The notes beneath the pieces are model-generated. The model was given only the letters and a program-made list of their open reading frames with translations. It was not told the origin of the DNA and did no database searches. The position numbers were made by a program, and so were the translations under genes. Below are positions 44,768 through 52,595 of a stretch of 59,697 bases of DNA, in pieces. Position 1 is the stretch's first letter, and every line of letters starts with the position of its first letter. The stretch is from Gemmatimonadota bacterium (GTDB taxonomy: Bacteria > Gemmatimonadota > Gemmatimonadetes > Longimicrobiales > Gaopeijiaceae): assembly GCA_028874905.1 (NCBI GenBank), contig JAPPGZ010000096.1, positions 1 to 59,697 of the forward strand, written 5' to 3'.

Positions 44768-44879
44768 GATGCGTGATTGCGTCACTTACGGTACCGGTTG
44801 TGGCTCGGGAGGAGTCGGTGGAACCCAACTACCATGGACAGCTGATCGGCGGGTCGCGTTGAAAGGCCGCGAGAGGAGG
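44768..44879 (+). repeat. Direct repeat copy 2, right boundary of the island and promoter region of the TonB receptor
   Basis: It matches 36186-36298 (first 38 bp identical). On the minus strand it keeps the same GTG and codons for MTQSRI, but the reading frame beyond is unrelated to DUF5916 and stops after about 42 codons. Its right end supplies GAGAGGAGG, the ribosome-binding site of the receptor gene at 44885. Confidence 0.85.
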
Positions 44880-44884
44880 GCGTC

Positions 44885-47389
44885 ATGAAGATAACCTCAA
44901 ACGCCATGCCACAGGTCGGCGTCTTAACGGCAATCGGCTTCTACGCGGCGACTGGAGTGATGAGCGCTCCGGTACTGGCGCAGGAACCTCCCGATACCGT
45001 CTTTGAGGTGGAAGCGCTCGAAGTGGTCGTCGGTTCGCGTGCGGGCGTGGCGGACCCGGCGACGCTCCCGGTCCCGGTGGACATCTACGGTGCCGAGGAG
45101 ATCGCGCGCCTGGGAGAAGTCGATCTCGCCGAAGTCCTGGGACGGATCGCCCCCTCCTTCAACTCCACCCGCCTTTCCGCCGGAGACGGTGCAGCTCTCC
45201 ACGTCGCCACTCTGCGCGGCATGAACGGGGACCAGGTGCTCGTGCTGGTCAACGGCAAGCGGCGCCACGGGGTGGCATTCGCGAAGGTGCTCGCGGCAGC
45301 CGGACAGGGGACGACCGGCACGGACCTCCGGGCCATTCCCGTGCACGCGATCAAGCGCATCGAGGTGCTGCGCGAGGGCGCCGCCTCCCAGTACGGCTCG
45401 GACGCGATCGCCGGCGTGATCAACATCGTGCTCAAGGACGACGCGAGCGGGATCAACGCGGGGAGCTTTCTCGGACGAACGTCCCGCGGCGACGGGATGA
45501 GACTGATCACGTCTGCCAACGCGGGTGTGCCCGTCGGCGGCGGATTCCTCAACGTCACCATGGAAGTGGCCAGGCAGGAGGTAACGAACCGGGCGGGTGC
45601 CGCACCCACCTGCTTCGGTCCCGACCCGTCCTATGGCCCGTGCGCGGATGGCGGCAAGATCATCCAGCTGCAGCGAAACGGCGAGCCCGACTACAGGGGC
45701 GCGGGCTTCATGGCCAATGCGGCGATCCCGATCGGTGAATCGGCCGAGTTGTATGCGTTCGGGGGCTACTCCGGCCGCGAGGCGGTCTCCGACGGACTGT
45801 ACCGGAAGGCCGACTGGGTACCCCGCTCGGTCAGCTACGTCTATCCGGACGGCTTCTTCCCCATCGAGGAGTCGGACCTAACGGACAAATCGGCCGTGGC
45901 GGGGGTGCGTGGCGACGTCGGCGACTGGTCGGGCGATCTCAGCCTCGGCTTCGGACATGGCCGGTTCGCCTTCGGTGCCGCCAATTCGATCAACCCGTCC
46001 TACGCCGCCGAGTACCTGGCCGGGAACCCCGGGGCGGACGGAGCGTCCATCGCGGCGAATGCGGGACCGCGCAACACGTTCAGCGGGGGGTTGAACGTGC
46101 GTCAATGGACACTGAACGCCGACGCGACACGGGAGCTCGAAGTCGGCTCGACCCCCGCATTCCTGGCCTTGGGCGGTGCCTTCCGGAGGGACTCGTACTG
46201 GATGGAGGCCGGCGATCGGGCCTCGTGGGCGTGCGGACCGAGCGACAATCCCGGCAGCTTTCCGGCCGCACATCACCAGAACGATGGGTCCGTGTTCGCG
46301 AGCTGCGGGATCCAGGGCTACCCCGGCTACAGCCCCACCTCGGCTTCGCTCAGTGAACGCGATCGCAACAGCTTCGGAGCGTACGCGGACATGGAGTTGC
46401 GCCCGTCCGACGCCACAACGCTGAGCGGCGCCCTGCGCTTCGAGCAATACACCGACGCCGGCGGCTCACTCACCGGCAAGGTGGCCGGCCGCGTCGAACT
46501 CGGCGAGTCGGGCGCCGCCATGCGGGCCGCTGTCTCCACGGGCTTCCGCGCACCGCGCCTGCCCCAGCGGGGGTTCAACACCGTCGGCTTCGTGGGCGGC
46601 AGCGAGGGTCTGGTAAGCGCCGGATTCCTGCCAGAAGGCGACCAGTTGGCTTGCGCCGACTTCGGGGCCTGCTCCCTGAGTCACGAGACGTCCCTGAGCT
46701 TCACCGGCGGGCTTGTATTTTCCAGCGACAATGGCCTCCTCGTGACTGCCGACTACTATCGCGTTGCGGTGACCGACGCCATCGCACTGACGCAGAGCCT
46801 GGGTCCGGGCCACGGGCTTCGTCCCGGCGCCCGATTCCAGGGCCGGCCAGTGGACGCCGTCGCGTTCTGGACCAATGCAATCGACACACGCACCCAGGGA
46901 CTCGACCTGGTCGCCAGCTGGCGGTTTCGCGGAATGCCGTGGGGGGCCGCGGACCTGGCGGCCAGCCTGCACCGGAACAGCACCGAGATCACCGCCAACC
47001 GGAACGAGAACTTCATTGGCGCCACGCAGCAGACCCTGATCGAGCAAGCGCAGCCCGGACGGCGGATCGGCGTGAGCGCCGACATCCGTTCCGCCCGCGG
47101 CCTGGGTGCCAGGTTCAGCGTGAACCACATCGGAGCGGTGACCACGCCGTTCATCTTCGAAGAGAACATCACGATCGACGCGGCGGCCATCGCCGACCTG
47201 GAGGTCACGGTGCAGATGGCCGACCGGATCCGCCTGGGGCTGGGCGCCAACAACCTGCTGGACAAGCTGCCGAACAGGCTCCCGGACAACTCGGTGGCCC
47301 AGCTGTGGACGATGCAATACCCTTCCGAGTCGCCCTACGGTGTCGCGGGGCGCATCTGGTACATGCGGGTCAACGTGGTCGGGAACTGA
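44885..47389 (+). CDS. TonB-dependent outer-membrane receptor
   Basis: This 834-residue protein has a signal peptide (GFYAATGVMSAPVLAQ), a plug domain at about residues 45-185 (VLVLVNGKRRHGVAFAKVLA; IKRIEVLREGAASQYGSDAI; AGVINIVLKDD) and a beta-barrel to the C-terminus. It imports a substrate across the outer membrane using TonB energy. The DAIAGVINIV block is typical; two Cys pairs sit in barrel loops (PTCFGPDPSYGPCADG; ADFGACS). No TonB-box is certain. Immediately upstream is repeat copy 2. It is convergent with the VCBS gene. The ligand is unknown. Confidence 0.92.
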   Translation: MKITSNAMPQVGVLTAIGFYAATGVMSAPVLAQEPPDTVFEVEALEVVVGSRAGVADPATLPVPVDIYGAEEIARLGEVDLAEVLGRIAPSFNSTRLSAGDGAALHVATLRGMNGDQVLVLVNGKRRHGVAFAKVLAAAGQGTTGTDLRAIPVHAIKRIEVLREGAASQYGSDAIAGVINIVLKDDASGINAGSFLGRTSRGDGMRLITSANAGVPVGGGFLNVTMEVARQEVTNRAGAAPTCFGPDPSYGPCADGGKIIQLQRNGEPDYRGAGFMANAAIPIGESAELYAFGGYSGREAVSDGLYRKADWVPRSVSYVYPDGFFPIEESDLTDKSAVAGVRGDVGDWSGDLSLGFGHGRFAFGAANSINPSYAAEYLAGNPGADGASIAANAGPRNTFSGGLNVRQWTLNADATRELEVGSTPAFLALGGAFRRDSYWMEAGDRASWACGPSDNPGSFPAAHHQNDGSVFASCGIQGYPGYSPTSASLSERDRNSFGAYADMELRPSDATTLSGALRFEQYTDAGGSLTGKVAGRVELGESGAAMRAAVSTGFRAPRLPQRGFNTVGFVGGSEGLVSAGFLPEGDQLACADFGACSLSHETSLSFTGGLVFSSDNGLLVTADYYRVAVTDAIALTQSLGPGHGLRPGARFQGRPVDAVAFWTNAIDTRTQGLDLVASWRFRGMPWGAADLAASLHRNSTEITANRNENFIGATQQTLIEQAQPGRRIGVSADIRSARGLGARFSVNHIGAVTTPFIFEENITIDAAAIADLEVTVQMADRIRLGLGANNLLDKLPNRLPDNSVAQLWTMQYPSESPYGVAGRIWYMRVNVVGN

Positions 47390-47423
47390 ATCGAGGCCGG
47401 CGCGGGCACGCGTGCGTGGATCG

Positions 47424-48689
47424 TCAGCGCCGCAGTAGAAGCCGGTCCGCGGTCCCGCGGCTGGCCAGATAGAAGTCCGACCGGCCATCGCCGTCAAGGT
47501 CCGCGAATTCCAGGTCGAGGCCGGTCCCGGTGGCTCTCGCTCCGAACACCTCGGCGGAGGCGTCCGTGAAGACGCCGCTGCCGTCGTTCAGGTAGGCACG
47601 GTAACGGCTGTCGGCGATGCGCCCGACGCTGAGGTCGACATCAGCGTTGGCGGTGACGATGTCCAGGTCACCGTCACCGTCGACGTCCACGAGGTCGCCG
47701 TCGAACGACGACACGCTGGCCGCCGGCAGCCGTGACGCAGTCTCATCGGTGAAGAATCCGTCCCCGTTGTTGATCAGGAGGCGGTTGCGCGGGTCGGCAC
47801 CGGCCACGAAGGCGGCGACGTTCGCGAAGAGGAGGTCGAGGTCGCCGTCGCCGTCCACGTCGCCGAAGTCGGCTTCGCGGGTTTCCTCGCCCCCTTCGCG
47901 CTGCGGTATCCTGGCCGCGCTCTCATCGCTGAAGTGCCCGGTGCCGTCGTTCATGTAGAGCGCGTTGGCTCCCTCGTTCGCCACAACCAGATCCAGGTCG
48001 CCGTCGCCGTCCACGTCGCCGAGTTCCAGGTCCTGCGTGACATCCCCGGAACGAGGGAGGCGCCCGGCCGTCTCGTCGACGAAGTTGCCGGTGCCGTCGT
48101 TGATGATGACCGCGTCCTGGCCGTTGTTGGCGAAGAGGATGTCGGGAAAGCCGTCGCCGTTCACGTCGGCCACCACCACCCCATTGGTCGTGCCCTCGAC
48201 GGGAAGCCGGGCCCCCTCGTCGGTGAAGCGGCCGGTCCCGTCGTTGAAGTACAGCTCGTTGGTGCGGTCATCCTCGCTGACGACGACGATGTCGAGGTCC
48301 CCGTCGCCGTCGAAGTCGGCGATGCCCACGTCCTCGGAGTCGCGGTTGGCGGCGGGGAGCCGGGAGCTGCCGTCGCTGAAGCGCCCTGCGCCGTCGTTGA
48401 GGAGCAGAATGTTGGGGCGAAACTCGTTGGCGATCACGATGTCCAGGTCGCCGTCGGCGTCGAGGTCGGCGACGCCTGCGTCCATGCTGAGGCCGTTCAG
48501 CAGACCGCCGGGGAGATGCGTGGCGGTGACGTCGCTGTACAGCGTCCGGGACGGCGCGACCGTGGTCGTGTCGGGCCCCACGGGCTCGCCGCTTCCGCTG
48601 CTCCCACATTCAGCAGGCAGGGCGGCGAGACAAGCCGCGGCGCACAGCGCGACGGACGGAGCGGCGTGGCTCGGCCGGTCCTCCTTCAT
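47424..48689 (-). CDS. VCBS/FG-GAP repeat secreted protein, probable beta-propeller
   Basis: This 421-residue exported protein has an N-terminal signal with a Cys (ALPAECGSSGSG), possibly a lipoprotein though Glu before Cys is unusual. It contains about seven repeats of a DGDGDLDIVVAN-type calcium-binding loop alternating with YFNDGTGRFTDE, the VCBS/FG-GAP signature of integrin-like propellers. The repeated gtcgccgtc DNA pattern here simply encodes these Asp/Gly loops. Its ATG overlaps the stop of the BNR-propeller gene upstream (ATGA), so both are made together. It is likely involved in binding at the cell surface; the function is unknown. Confidence 0.88.
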   Translation of the reverse strand: MKEDRPSHAAPSVALCAAACLAALPAECGSSGSGEPVGPDTTTVAPSRTLYSDVTATHLPGGLLNGLSMDAGVADLDADGDLDIVIANEFRPNILLLNDGAGRFSDGSSRLPAANRDSEDVGIADFDGDGDLDIVVVSEDDRTNELYFNDGTGRFTDEGARLPVEGTTNGVVVADVNGDGFPDILFANNGQDAVIINDGTGNFVDETAGRLPRSGDVTQDLELGDVDGDGDLDLVVANEGANALYMNDGTGHFSDESAARIPQREGGEETREADFGDVDGDGDLDLLFANVAAFVAGADPRNRLLINNGDGFFTDETASRLPAASVSSFDGDLVDVDGDGDLDIVTANADVDLSVGRIADSRYRAYLNDGSGVFTDASAEVFGARATGTGLDLEFADLDGDGRSDFYLASRGTADRLLLRR

Positions 48690-51600
48690 CAGGAGATCAC
48701 GCCCATCCCCAGTGCCTGGATGCGCCTGTTGAAGTCGGCGAGTTCGTCCTCCAGCACCTCTTCGATCGCCTCCCGGATCCGCAGCAGGCGCTGCTCGAGG
48801 ATGACGTGCACCTCGCCCTGCTGATCGGTCGGAGGGAAATCGCCGATCGACACCGTGGTGAAGAGATAGCCGAGCCGTTCGATCAGGCGAGCGGGATAGC
48901 GGATGGCGTCCTGCCCGGTGCCGGTCGCGCGCATCTGGAAGAGCCCGTCCTCGGCAGCGATCAGGCGCTGGTTGAGCGCATCGGCCGCGGCAACGAGTTC
49001 GGGAGTGTCACCCCTGTCCTCCAGGACGGCGCGCACATCCAACAACTGCCGCCTCACCCATTCGACCCGGTTGATCAGCTCGCCCGTCGCCTCCAGATCG
49101 GCCCGGATGTCGGCCAGCGCGGCCAACTGGGCCTCGATGTCGGCGAGCGTGCCCTCCGAGTGGGGGTCCTTGCGGACCTCCAACTGCTGCGTCAGGGCCT
49201 CGTCGCCGACCCTGAGCGTCACGGTGTACATGCCCGGTGCCTGAAGAAACGTCCCCGCGCCGGGGCCGCCCAGCGGTCCCCCGGGCAGCGGCCGCCGCCG
49301 GTCCTCGCCCAACGATACGTCCTCGCCATGGAGCGGCTTCGTGCGTAGACGGACCTCCTCGACCGGCTCGTTCATCAGGTCCCACCAAAGCCGGTTGACG
49401 CCCGCGTTTGCCGTGCCCTCCAGGGTGCGCACGACCTCGCCCGCCGCGTTCGCGATCTCGACCACCACGCTGTCGTCGGTCGCCTCGGCAAGCCAGTAGT
49501 TCAGCGACGCGCCGTAGGGTGGGTTCTCCCCGTCGGACTGGTCGTCGAACATCGTGAACGGAGCTGAGATCGACTGAAAGCGGTAGGCGGGACGCGGGGC
49601 GAAGAGGTGGGCCGCGCTCGCCGCCACCTCGGGAGTGAGCTGCTGGAGAGGCGTAACGTCGTCCAGGATCCAGTAGCCGCGCCCGTAGGTGCCGACCACC
49701 AGGTCGTTGAAGTGCTCCTGCACCACCAGCCCGTACATCGGCGCCGGCGGGAGATCGGTGTGGAACCTCTGCCAGCGGTCGCCGTCGTCGAAGGAGACGT
49801 ACACCGACGCTTCGGTGCCCAGGTAGAGGAGGCCGGGGCGAACCGGGTCCTCGTGGATCGAGCGCGTGTAGCTGAGTACGCCGTCGTCGATGCCGCTGGT
49901 AATCGGCGTCCAGCTCTCGCCGTAATCTTCGGTCCTGTAGGCACGGGCTTCGAAGTCGCCCACCTGGTGATGCTCGATCACCACGTATGCCTTGCCCGCC
50001 GTGTACCGCGAGGCGTCGATCCCCCGCACCACCCCGTCCGGCGGCAGGTCCGGGATGTTGGCCGTCACGTTCGTCCAGCTGGCTCCGCCGTCACGGCTTA
50101 CGTGCATCAGCCCGTCGTTGGTTCCGGCCCAGAGCACTCCAGGCTCGAGCGGGGACTCGTCGAAGGCGTAGATCACGCAACAGTACTCCACACCGATGTT
50201 GTCCGGTGTCAGCCCGCCGCTGATCCCCATGCGGCTGCGGTTGTTCGTGCTGAGGTCGGGGCTGATCACATCCCAGCTCTGTCCCCGGTTGGTCGTGCGA
50301 TGGACGTGCTGGCTGGTCACGTACACGGTGTTGTTGTCGTGCGGCGATATGAGGAGCGGGAAGGTCCACTGGAAGCGGTACCTGAGCGAGTCGGCCGGAT
50401 GGCCGGTGGTCGACTCCGGCCATACCTCCACCTCGCGGTGTTGGCCGGTACGCGCGTCCCAGCGCGACACGATGCCGCCGCCCGCCCCCACGCCGGATGC
50501 GCTCGACCACACGATGTCGGGATCGGTCGGGTCCGGTGTCGCGAAGCCGGACTCTCCCCCGCCGACCGAATGCCACAGGCCGCGGGGAATCCCCACTCCG
50601 AAGATGCCGCCCCCCATGCGGCTGTTGCTCGGGCCGCGCGTCGAGGGGCCGTCCTGCCGGTTGCCCATGACATTGTAGGGGATCGCGTTGTCGACCGTCA
50701 CGTGGTACATCTGGGCGATCGGCAGCTGCGCTCGGAACCACGTTCTGCCGCGGTTGCCGGAGATCGCGAGCCCGCCATCGCCGCCCACGATCTGGCGGTC
50801 ACCGTCCTGCGGGTCGATCCACATGTCGTGATGGTCCCAGACCGGACCTTCGAGGAATCCCGCGGCCGAGGAGGTCACGCCGCCGTCGAGGGTTGTGCTG
50901 TACACGGCCGCCAGGAAGTACGCCTCGTCCGCGTCGTCGGGATTGGCCTCGCACCGGGTGTAGTACGCCGTGCGGCCGGCCAGGTCACGGTCGTAGCTCA
51001 CGAGCGACCAGTTGTGGCCGCCGTCATCGGAACGCCAGAGCTCGCCGCCGTCGGTGTCACCTCCCTCCCACGGAACGCCGTCGCCGGTTTCGATGAGGGC
51101 GTAGATGCGGCGGGAGTCGGCGCGGCTCATGCACAGCGCGATCTTCCCGATCTCGCGGGTGGGAAGGCCGTTGCCGGCGAGCCGCGTCCAAGTCGTGCCG
51201 CCGTCCCGGGAGACGTGGATGGCGCTGCCGGGGCCGCCGGATGTGCGGGTCCAGGTCCGGATCGCGATCTGCCAGGTTCCCGCAAAGAGGATGCGGGGAT
51301 TGTTCGGATCCATCACGAGGTCGCTTGCGCCGGTCTCCTCGTCCACGAAGAGCACGTGCTCCCAGGTCGCGCCGCCGTCCGTAGTGCGGTAGATGCCCCG
51401 TTCGGGCTGGGCTGCGTAGCCGTGCCCGATGGCCGCCGCGTAGACGATGTCCGGGTTGGTCGGATGCGCGATGATGCGGCTGATGCGGCCCGTGCCCTCC
51501 AGCCCCATGTGCGTCCAGGTCTCGCCCGCATCGGTGGACTTCCACACGCCGTTGCCGATGGACACGTTGGAGCGGATGAAGGGCTCTCCGGTGCCCGCCC

Positions 51601-51931
51601 ACACGGTATTGGGGTCGGACGGGGACACCTCCACCTCGCCCACCGAATGCACCGGCTGGTCGTCGAAGACGGGACGCCAGTTGACCCCGCCGTCCTCGGT
51701 CTTCCACAGACCGCCGGAAGCCGCTCCCGCGTAGTAGGTGAAGCGGTCCCCGGGCACGCCGGTCACCGAGGTGATCCGGTTCCCCAGGGGGCCGATGTGG
51801 CGGTACTGCATCGAGGCGAAGGCCGAGGTCGGGGCCTCCTGGGCTCGGCCCGGCCGCGGATGCACGGCGAGAGCGCCGAGGGACACCGCGAGGGACAGGG
51901 CCCCGGCAAAGCGAAGAACCGTGGAACGCAT
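48689..51931 (-). CDS. Large exported BNR/VPS10-type beta-propeller protein
   Basis: This 1080-residue protein has a signal peptide (GALSLAVSLGALAVHPRPGRA). Residues about 30-780 consist of many BNR/Asp-box repeats (GGLWKTEDGGVNWRPVFDDQ; GVWKSTDAGETWTHMGLEGT; VSRDGGASWTNVTANI), the pattern of sortilin/VPS10-like propellers. An Ig-like strand domain and a helical C-terminal domain follow (DIEAQLAALADIRADLEATG). Such proteins are often labelled glycosyl hydrolase, but no catalytic residues are evident. The ATG at 51931 has AAGGAG. Its stop overlaps the VCBS gene start. Confidence 0.88.
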   Translation of the reverse strand: MRSTVLRFAGALSLAVSLGALAVHPRPGRAQEAPTSAFASMQYRHIGPLGNRITSVTGVPGDRFTYYAGAASGGLWKTEDGGVNWRPVFDDQPVHSVGEVEVSPSDPNTVWAGTGEPFIRSNVSIGNGVWKSTDAGETWTHMGLEGTGRISRIIAHPTNPDIVYAAAIGHGYAAQPERGIYRTTDGGATWEHVLFVDEETGASDLVMDPNNPRILFAGTWQIAIRTWTRTSGGPGSAIHVSRDGGTTWTRLAGNGLPTREIGKIALCMSRADSRRIYALIETGDGVPWEGGDTDGGELWRSDDGGHNWSLVSYDRDLAGRTAYYTRCEANPDDADEAYFLAAVYSTTLDGGVTSSAAGFLEGPVWDHHDMWIDPQDGDRQIVGGDGGLAISGNRGRTWFRAQLPIAQMYHVTVDNAIPYNVMGNRQDGPSTRGPSNSRMGGGIFGVGIPRGLWHSVGGGESGFATPDPTDPDIVWSSASGVGAGGGIVSRWDARTGQHREVEVWPESTTGHPADSLRYRFQWTFPLLISPHDNNTVYVTSQHVHRTTNRGQSWDVISPDLSTNNRSRMGISGGLTPDNIGVEYCCVIYAFDESPLEPGVLWAGTNDGLMHVSRDGGASWTNVTANIPDLPPDGVVRGIDASRYTAGKAYVVIEHHQVGDFEARAYRTEDYGESWTPITSGIDDGVLSYTRSIHEDPVRPGLLYLGTEASVYVSFDDGDRWQRFHTDLPPAPMYGLVVQEHFNDLVVGTYGRGYWILDDVTPLQQLTPEVAASAAHLFAPRPAYRFQSISAPFTMFDDQSDGENPPYGASLNYWLAEATDDSVVVEIANAAGEVVRTLEGTANAGVNRLWWDLMNEPVEEVRLRTKPLHGEDVSLGEDRRRPLPGGPLGGPGAGTFLQAPGMYTVTLRVGDEALTQQLEVRKDPHSEGTLADIEAQLAALADIRADLEATGELINRVEWVRRQLLDVRAVLEDRGDTPELVAAADALNQRLIAAEDGLFQMRATGTGQDAIRYPARLIERLGYLFTTVSIGDFPPTDQQGEVHVILEQRLLRIREAIEEVLEDELADFNRRIQALGMGVIS

Positions 51932-52077
51932 AGCGCACTTCTCCTTAAGGGGACGCACATCTCCCTGGGGGAGCCCGAATGCCCCGGGAAGCATACCCCC
52001 AAGACCGCCTGCCCGCGGCGGCGCCCGCGGCAAGCTGTGACACGAAACGGCCAATCGCAGGTCGGACGGCGACCGGT

Positions 52078-52548
52078 CTAGGAATGGACGTGGGCGTGCA
52101 CAGGGGTCGTAACGAAGTCGGCGTGTCCGGACCCGACCGTGCCGTGCATGAGCCTGAAGACGACACCCGTCTCGCCCTCCGCGACGCCGTGCAGGTGGCC
52201 GCCGAACTCACCGGGCGTATCCTGCTCGAACTCAGCGATGGATTCGTCCTCGACTTCGACCTCCAGGTACAGATCCTCGTCGAGCGGGATCGCGTCTCCT
52301 TCATGATCGACGAAGCGAACCGCAATATGAGCGGTCTCCTCGCCCACATCGACTTCCAGTTCGCCGATCCATCTCTGCGTCGCGCCCTGGTACTCGGCGA
52401 TCACCCGCCCGCCTAGAACGAGCTCAACTCCCTCCGGCTCGGCGTGTTCCTCCTCGGTTTCCGTCATCGAATCGCTGCACGCCCCGAGGAGCAATGCAAG
52501 AGCGGCGAGAATGGCAAGCGGTGAATTCCTGTAGCTCCATATCTTCAT
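52078..52548 (-). CDS. His-rich lipoprotein next to a TonB receptor
   Basis: This 156-residue lipoprotein has lipobox LLGAC with Cys at 24 and a GGAG site close before the ATG. The mature part is acidic, with paired beta-sandwich strands (VELVLGGRVIAEYQGATQRW; LYLEVEVEDESIAEFEQDTP) and His residues concentrated in the second half (GGHLHGVAEGE; RLMHGTVGSGHAD; final HAHVHS). This suggests metal binding in the periplasm. It directly follows the TonB receptor gene (47-bp gap), so it is likely a delivery or scavenging partner. No named family is recognised. Confidence 0.8.
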   Translation of the reverse strand: MKIWSYRNSPLAILAALALLLGACSDSMTETEEEHAEPEGVELVLGGRVIAEYQGATQRWIGELEVDVGEETAHIAVRFVDHEGDAIPLDEDLYLEVEVEDESIAEFEQDTPGEFGGHLHGVAEGETGVVFRLMHGTVGSGHADFVTTPVHAHVHS

Positions 52549-52595
52549 TTTTGTCTCCTGTTTTCGTTCAGTCGAGGTCGCGCTCGGGGACATCC

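Larger units (their letters stand above)
44312..44884. other. Long intergenic stretch at the right end of the island
   Basis: It holds the remnant minus-strand coding fragments (44404-44700), then repeat copy 2 from 44768, which runs into the ribosome-binding site of the TonB receptor. The first 90 bp after the small membrane protein show no recognisable feature. No integrase or transposase could be identified. Confidence 0.6.

Noticed and set aside
47406..47415. Palindrome GCACGCGTGC between convergent genes
   Set aside because: No loop and no T tract; short GC palindromes are expected by chance in this composition.
47424..48689. Repeated gtcgccgtcnncgtc DNA pattern that looks like a tandem or CRISPR-like array
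   Set aside because: The repeats are irregular and in frame, and encode the DGDGDLD calcium loops of the VCBS protein. No CRISPR array is present in the window.
49607..52081. Long open frame on the plus strand opposite the BNR-propeller gene (824 codons)
   Set aside because: Antisense to a gene with clear signal peptide, ribosome-binding site and BNR repeats; composition is Arg/Val/His-rich without domains. It is a high-G+C shadow frame.
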